Source of the DNA: Papaver somniferum | Lineage: Eukaryota; Streptophyta; Magnoliopsida; Ranunculales; Papaveraceae | Reading direction: 5' to 3' | Length of the DNA: 64,000 nucleotides | Assembly (NCBI RefSeq): GCF_003573695.1 | Contig: NC_039364.1 | Location: 232,617,656 to 232,681,655, forward strand | In this document: positions 60,999-64,000 of the stretch, one piece after another | How positions within the stretch are numbered: position 1 is the stretch's first letter | Layout of the letters: each line of letters begins with the position of its first letter | Notes under the pieces: generated by a model | Database searches by the model: none | The model's input: the letters and a program-made list of their open reading frames with translations, nothing else | What the model was told of the DNA's origin: nothing | Position numbers and translations under genes: made by a program

Positions 60999-61394
60999 TA
61001 TGGAATGAACAAGCTTCAAGTTTTTTCATTTTGCTCCCACTATGGACTCAACAAACATGAAAAATGGATGTTCAAACCAACAAATTTGTTGGTTTGTTTA
61101 TTGATTTGAAACATGTTGCGCGCACTTGATGAAAGGTCGGGCGAGCTTCGCACCAGCGCTGGCGTTTGAGCCAAAAATGCTGGCGCTTGTATTTCCAATG
61201 CGCGCTCTTGCTTAAAGCACCAACGTCTTTCCTGAAAGCGCCGCGTTTTTCATAGAAGCGCCAACGGCTGAATCTGGACGGCTGAAAACTCTTGTGATCT
61301 AATGGCTATACTTTTTGAGTTCTATAAATACTCCTCATTTCAACTCTAAATTCACACATTCTAAACATTCTTCACTCTCAAATCATCTACAAAA
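60999..61394. other. Promoter region of the SANT-like gene
   Basis: Rich in GCGC and GCGCCAACG-type motifs (for example 61160-61275), which recur near the paralogue's promoter as AACGCCAAC. TATA box TATAAATA at 61323-61330, 65 bases before the ATG, gives a short leader. Confidence 0.55.
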
Positions 61395-61829
61395 ATGGCT
61401 CCCAGAGTTCGTGGTATTAGATACACTCAACAAGAGGATTTAGCTATTTGCAAAGCCTATGTTTTTCACACACAAAATGTTGCCGATATCGGTATGAATG
61501 TATCCCAATCGACGTTCTGGGAGAAAGTTTATGAAATATTCGCCGCTGAAATGATGAACATTAATGGGCGTGATTGTCACGGATTGGCGCATCGTTTTAG
61601 TGTAATTAGTTGTAATGTATTGGAGTTCGTCGCTCAACTAGTGGAGAATCACAAAAATAAGCTCATCGGTGAAACCGAACATGAAGTGGAACCCAGGACT
61701 CTAGCGATGTGGCCATCATCTCACCGCGGTTGTCCTTTCGACTTCCATGCTTGTTTCAACATTCTTAGGGTGCTCATCAAATACGATCCTTACATCGCCC
61801 TAAGAATTCCACCACCCGCCAAGAATTGA
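61395..61829 (+). CDS. SANT/Myb-like protein of 144 residues
   Basis: Intact single-exon frame. It begins MAPRVRGIRYTQQEDLAICK, like the start of plant SANT/Myb-like proteins related to PIF/Harbinger accessory proteins and to those databases often call 'glutathione S-transferase T3-like'. Conserved points: YTQQED near residue 10, FWEKVYEIF at 41-49 (a SANT-type Trp), the HRFSVISCNVLEFV helix near 67-80, and FDFHACFNIL near 115-124. The helix-turn-helix pattern suggests DNA or chromatin binding in the nucleus; this is inference. TATA box at 61323. A two-domain broken paralogue lies at 62938. No transposase or TIR is evident nearby. Confidence 0.6.
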   Translation: MAPRVRGIRYTQQEDLAICKAYVFHTQNVADIGMNVSQSTFWEKVYEIFAAEMMNINGRDCHGLAHRFSVISCNVLEFVAQLVENHKNKLIGETEHEVEPRTLAMWPSSHRGCPFDFHACFNILRVLIKYDPYIALRIPPPAKN

Positions 61830-62084
61830 CACCTATGTAGTAGTTGTTTTAATCTAATGTATTTATTTTATTCTCATGTATGATGTGGTTGTTCAATGCA
61901 ATATGTTTTTATTTATGAGATTGATGGTGCAATGTTTAATCCAGGAAAAATTTAAATTACTTATGATATTGATGATGCAAATATGAAGACATCCACATGT
62001 TTGGTTTTAGATAATTGTAATAACACAAAATAAACAACAAACTAAATAACATAATACCAAAATGAATCGATTTTTCCTTCAACT
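61830..62084. other. Convergent 3' flanks
   Basis: AT-rich sequence between the plus-strand SANT-like gene and the minus-strand zinc-finger gene. It probably holds both 3' UTRs. Nothing else seen. Confidence 0.4.
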
Positions 62085-62489
62085 TCAATCAACCCACTCC
62101 ACAAAAAAACACTTAGGACATTCCCATAAATGTCTTCCATATGTTTCCTCTTCATAAGAAGTCCGCAAATGCATAAAAGTCTTGCAATCGGGCTTTGAGC
62201 ATCCACTGATTCTCTGTGGACAATGTTTGTATTCGTGATCTCCATATCCACAATGCTTGCAGTGTAATAACTCATTCTTCAATTTTTCTTTAAGTTTGAA
62301 GTTTTTGTAGAGTGTTGCAATTTCTTCTTCTTCTTCTTCTTCTTTTTTAATCTTCATAGCATCATCTAGCATATGTGGTTCTTCTAGACAGCTGGGATCT
62401 TGACATTGCAAATACCTGAGCTTTTCCGGTTGTGATTCAGTTACCATTTTGATGGTGAAGAACCTTCCCGTGGACACTTTGAAATACAT
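62085..62489 (-). CDS. Small zinc-finger protein (CCHC knuckle plus GRF-like motif)
   Basis: 134 codons from the first Met; an internal Met at residue 15 is also possible. Features: CQDPSC at 29-34, a Glu run at about 50-56, a CCHC knuckle CKHCGYGDHEYKHC at 77-90, and C..DC...LRTS...YGRHLWECPKC..VEWVD at 97-134, which resembles the GRF-type zinc finger (Cys residues, RTS, GR, CP.C and a final W.D). Such motifs bind single-stranded nucleic acid in known proteins; here that is inference. A TATA box on the minus strand at 62655-62649 is about 160 bases upstream. Another ATG at 62591 heads a short frame that stops after 16 codons, so a 5' exon cannot be excluded. Confidence 0.6.
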   Translation of the reverse strand: MYFKVSTGRFFTIKMVTESQPEKLRYLQCQDPSCLEEPHMLDDAMKIKKEEEEEEEIATLYKNFKLKEKLKNELLHCKHCGYGDHEYKHCPQRISGCSKPDCKTFMHLRTSYEEETYGRHLWECPKCFFVEWVD

Positions 62490-62648
62490 CCAAGGTCATT
62501 ACATAAGACTGTGGTTATCCATGAAACATAATAGACAAACCTATTTTGCTTCGACACATAATATTTGCTTCGCTTTGCCTTTAGAAAACATGGTGGATGT
62601 TGAGAAAGAAATCTGTTAGTTTGGTTGAGAGGCCACCCCTAGTGTTGT

Positions 62649-62655
62649 ATTTATA
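62649..62655 (-). promoter_or_regulatory. TATA box of the zinc-finger gene
   Basis: Minus strand reads GTTATAAATAC. It stands back-to-back with the TATA box of the SANT-like paralogue near 62846. Confidence 0.5.
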
Positions 62656-62669
62656 ACAAAAAAAATACG

Positions 62670-62815
62670 CGATGATAATTCAAACGAGCGGTTTTAGTAA
62701 AGTCGCGCGGTTTTAGTAAAGTCGCGCGGTTTTACTACAAACGCCAACTCATATGGTAATTCAAACGGGCGCTTAAAGGAAAGCCACGCAGTTATACTAC
62801 AAACGCCAACGACTA
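62670..62815. repeat. Tandem repeats in a divergent promoter
   Basis: Two copies of a roughly 60-75-bp unit, 'taattcaaacg.gcg' to 'tactacaaacgccaac'. The first copy holds a further duplication of GGTTTTAGTAAAGTCGCGC. It lies between the two divergent TATA boxes and may carry shared control sites. Confidence 0.7.
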
Positions 62816-62845
62816 AATTTCCAACGACTTGATTTTCTTTCTCGA

Positions 62846-62853
62846 CCTATAAA
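62846..62853 (+). promoter_or_regulatory. TATA box of the SANT-like pseudogene
   Basis: cgacctataaattcc, followed by a CT-rich leader ('cttcttcttcttc') as in the intact gene. Confidence 0.5.
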
Positions 62854-62937
62854 TTCCATTCTTATCATCTCCAAAATCACATCTTCTTCTTCTTCTTTTT
62901 TTCTAAAACTCTTAATCTCTCTCACTCTCTAGAAATC

Positions 62938-63770
62938 TGTTAGAAATCGTGGTCCCAAGTTTACTGAAGAAGAGGATATAACTATATGCATAGCATATTT
63001 TTTCCATGGGGTAATCACTGCTATGGGCTTTCAAGACGCTTATTTTTGGGAGAACGTCTTTTCAATGTTCTTCTGACTGACGGGAAACCCAGGAAACCGA
63101 GATGCTCGTCGATTGCGTGCTCGCTTTCAATCTATTAGGCTTGCAGTCAAGCCATTTCTTTCTCTGGTAATGGAAATTGATCGAGAAAAGTTCATCGGTG
63201 TAACTGAAGATGAAGTGATCCAAACAGCTCTTGATAATTGGGAGGAAGCTCACGGAAAACCTTTTCATTACGAAGCGTGTTTTAGAATTCTAAAAGATGG
63301 TCCATCTCAAGCACATTTGTACTGCACTCAAATGCCGCTCCCGGTCTTTACAATGGAAGAAGATGTTACTCTTGTTCGATGTTTTTTATATCGTATGATG
63401 AGACCAATGAACAATGACTATTTCTGGGAAAGAGTATTGGGACATTTTGCAGCATCGCGGAACGAAACCATTATAAATAGTAAGCCTAGAACCAATAATT
63501 TCATTCATCACTAAGGAAGTCAAACATTATACGGAAGTTTTGTGGATGGTTCACTGTAGCTATTCTGGATTATCCAACGAAGAACTGGTGAGTATCTTAC
63601 CTTTGTCCTCACTAATCAACTGCATCATAAATATCTGAACTTGTTGTTTATCTGTTTTATAGAAAACCATCGCTCAGACCAAATTTGCTGAACAAATCGG
63701 AAGAGAGTTTAAGCATTTTGAATGTTATGAACTCTACAAAGAGAATGTCGTTGGATTTGATGTAGTTTGA
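62938..63770 (+). pseudogene. Two-domain SANT/Myb-like paralogue, broken
   Basis: Domain 1 reads RNRGPKFTEEEDITICIAYF, then YFWENVFSMFF, TGA (63074-63076), then RLRARFQSIRLAVKPFLSLV and FHYEACFRILKDG. Domain 2 starts FTMEEDVTLVRCFLYRMM and YFWERVLGHFAASRNE, then after a frameshift near 63505 KHYTEVLWMVHC. An intron with gtgagt and ttttatag borders (63589-63660) leads to KTIAQTKFAEQIGREFKHF and a TGA at 63768. The ATG matching the intact gene is lost (ATC). So start loss, nonsense and frameshift agree on a pseudogene, unless errors in the assembly explain them. The intact relative at 61395 has only one domain. Confidence 0.65.
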
Positions 63771-64000
63771 TGTTTTTGTTGTAGTTTATTAAAATGTAGT
63801 TTGATGTTATTTGCAAATTTAAATTGTAATAAATTTCGCTTAATCTGAAGTGGAAATCTATTTTAAAATCTAAATATTTTCATTCATTGATATTACTGCC
63901 AATTCTTTTACAAGATATAAACTTAGACGATAATAAAAAGTACTAAACAACTTCAATAAAAATCAAGTACAAGTTTTGGCCTCATGTTTATCTTCATTTG
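63771..64000. other. 3' flank, nothing further seen
   Basis: AT-rich 3' UTR-like sequence; the window ends here. Confidence 0.4.

Noticed and set aside
60894..61109. 71-codon frame as a separate gene
   Set aside because: Its first third is the Copia linker after integrase (ISEPIEDIESRRSK); the rest is unrelated flanking DNA.

Overview
The window looks like nuclear DNA of a flowering plant, probably a eudicot. It is AT-rich and gene-poor, has GT-AG introns and TATA-box promoters, carries a plant histone H2B gene, and is dominated by plant LTR retrotransposons. Papaveraceae/Ranunculales is only a weak guess and is not demonstrated by the sequence.

Layout. 1-3354: one small four-exon gene-like structure on the minus strand (1372-2192) in otherwise anonymous DNA. 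3355-7673: a Copia-type solo LTR with a second, Gypsy-type solo LTR inside it. 8586-14110: a decayed LINE split by an antisense solo LTR, which is itself split by a sense solo LTR with an intact target-site duplication (TSD). 14366-15612: an LTR fragment and a MITE-like element. 15663-19277: a putative gene-fragment-capturing element, read on the minus strand, with pieces of triosephosphate isomerase and an alpha/beta hydrolase among about 20 copies of a palindromic minisatellite. 19604-20038: an intact H2B gene, head-to-head with the promoter of that chimera. 22806-33816: a tandem Copia array (LTR-internal-LTR-internal-LTR) inside a single TSD. 34381-38242: a second terminal-inverted-repeat (TIR) element with hairpin minisatellites and a tRNA-Trp-like relic. 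38598-60998: a Copia relic split by a 20.2-kb SIRE-like element, which itself holds a tandem, non-coding Gypsy-type array. 61395-63770: a small cluster of SANT/Myb-like genes and a zinc-finger gene.

The insertion history can be read from TSDs: AAAAG for the Copia array, ATGTC for the SIRE-like element, CTCTT for the Gypsy-type array, AAACT and ATAAA for two solo LTRs, and 4-of-5 matches for two more. Both multi-LTR arrays keep one outer TSD pair, so each began as one insertion and was later expanded.

The most unusual signals are four. (1) The Copia array has no standard tRNA primer-binding site; in its place is a 13-nt sequence perfectly complementary to its own LTR. (2) A 57-nt hairpin is preserved in the Gypsy-type LTRs although the sequence around it has diverged. 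(3) The two TIR elements share a design of hairpin minisatellites with AACT/AGTT arms. (4) The chimeric captured-exon locus has its own promoter opposite H2B.

Several N gaps and one duplicated contig edge (about 48340-49414) show that part of the Gypsy-type array may be mis-assembled.
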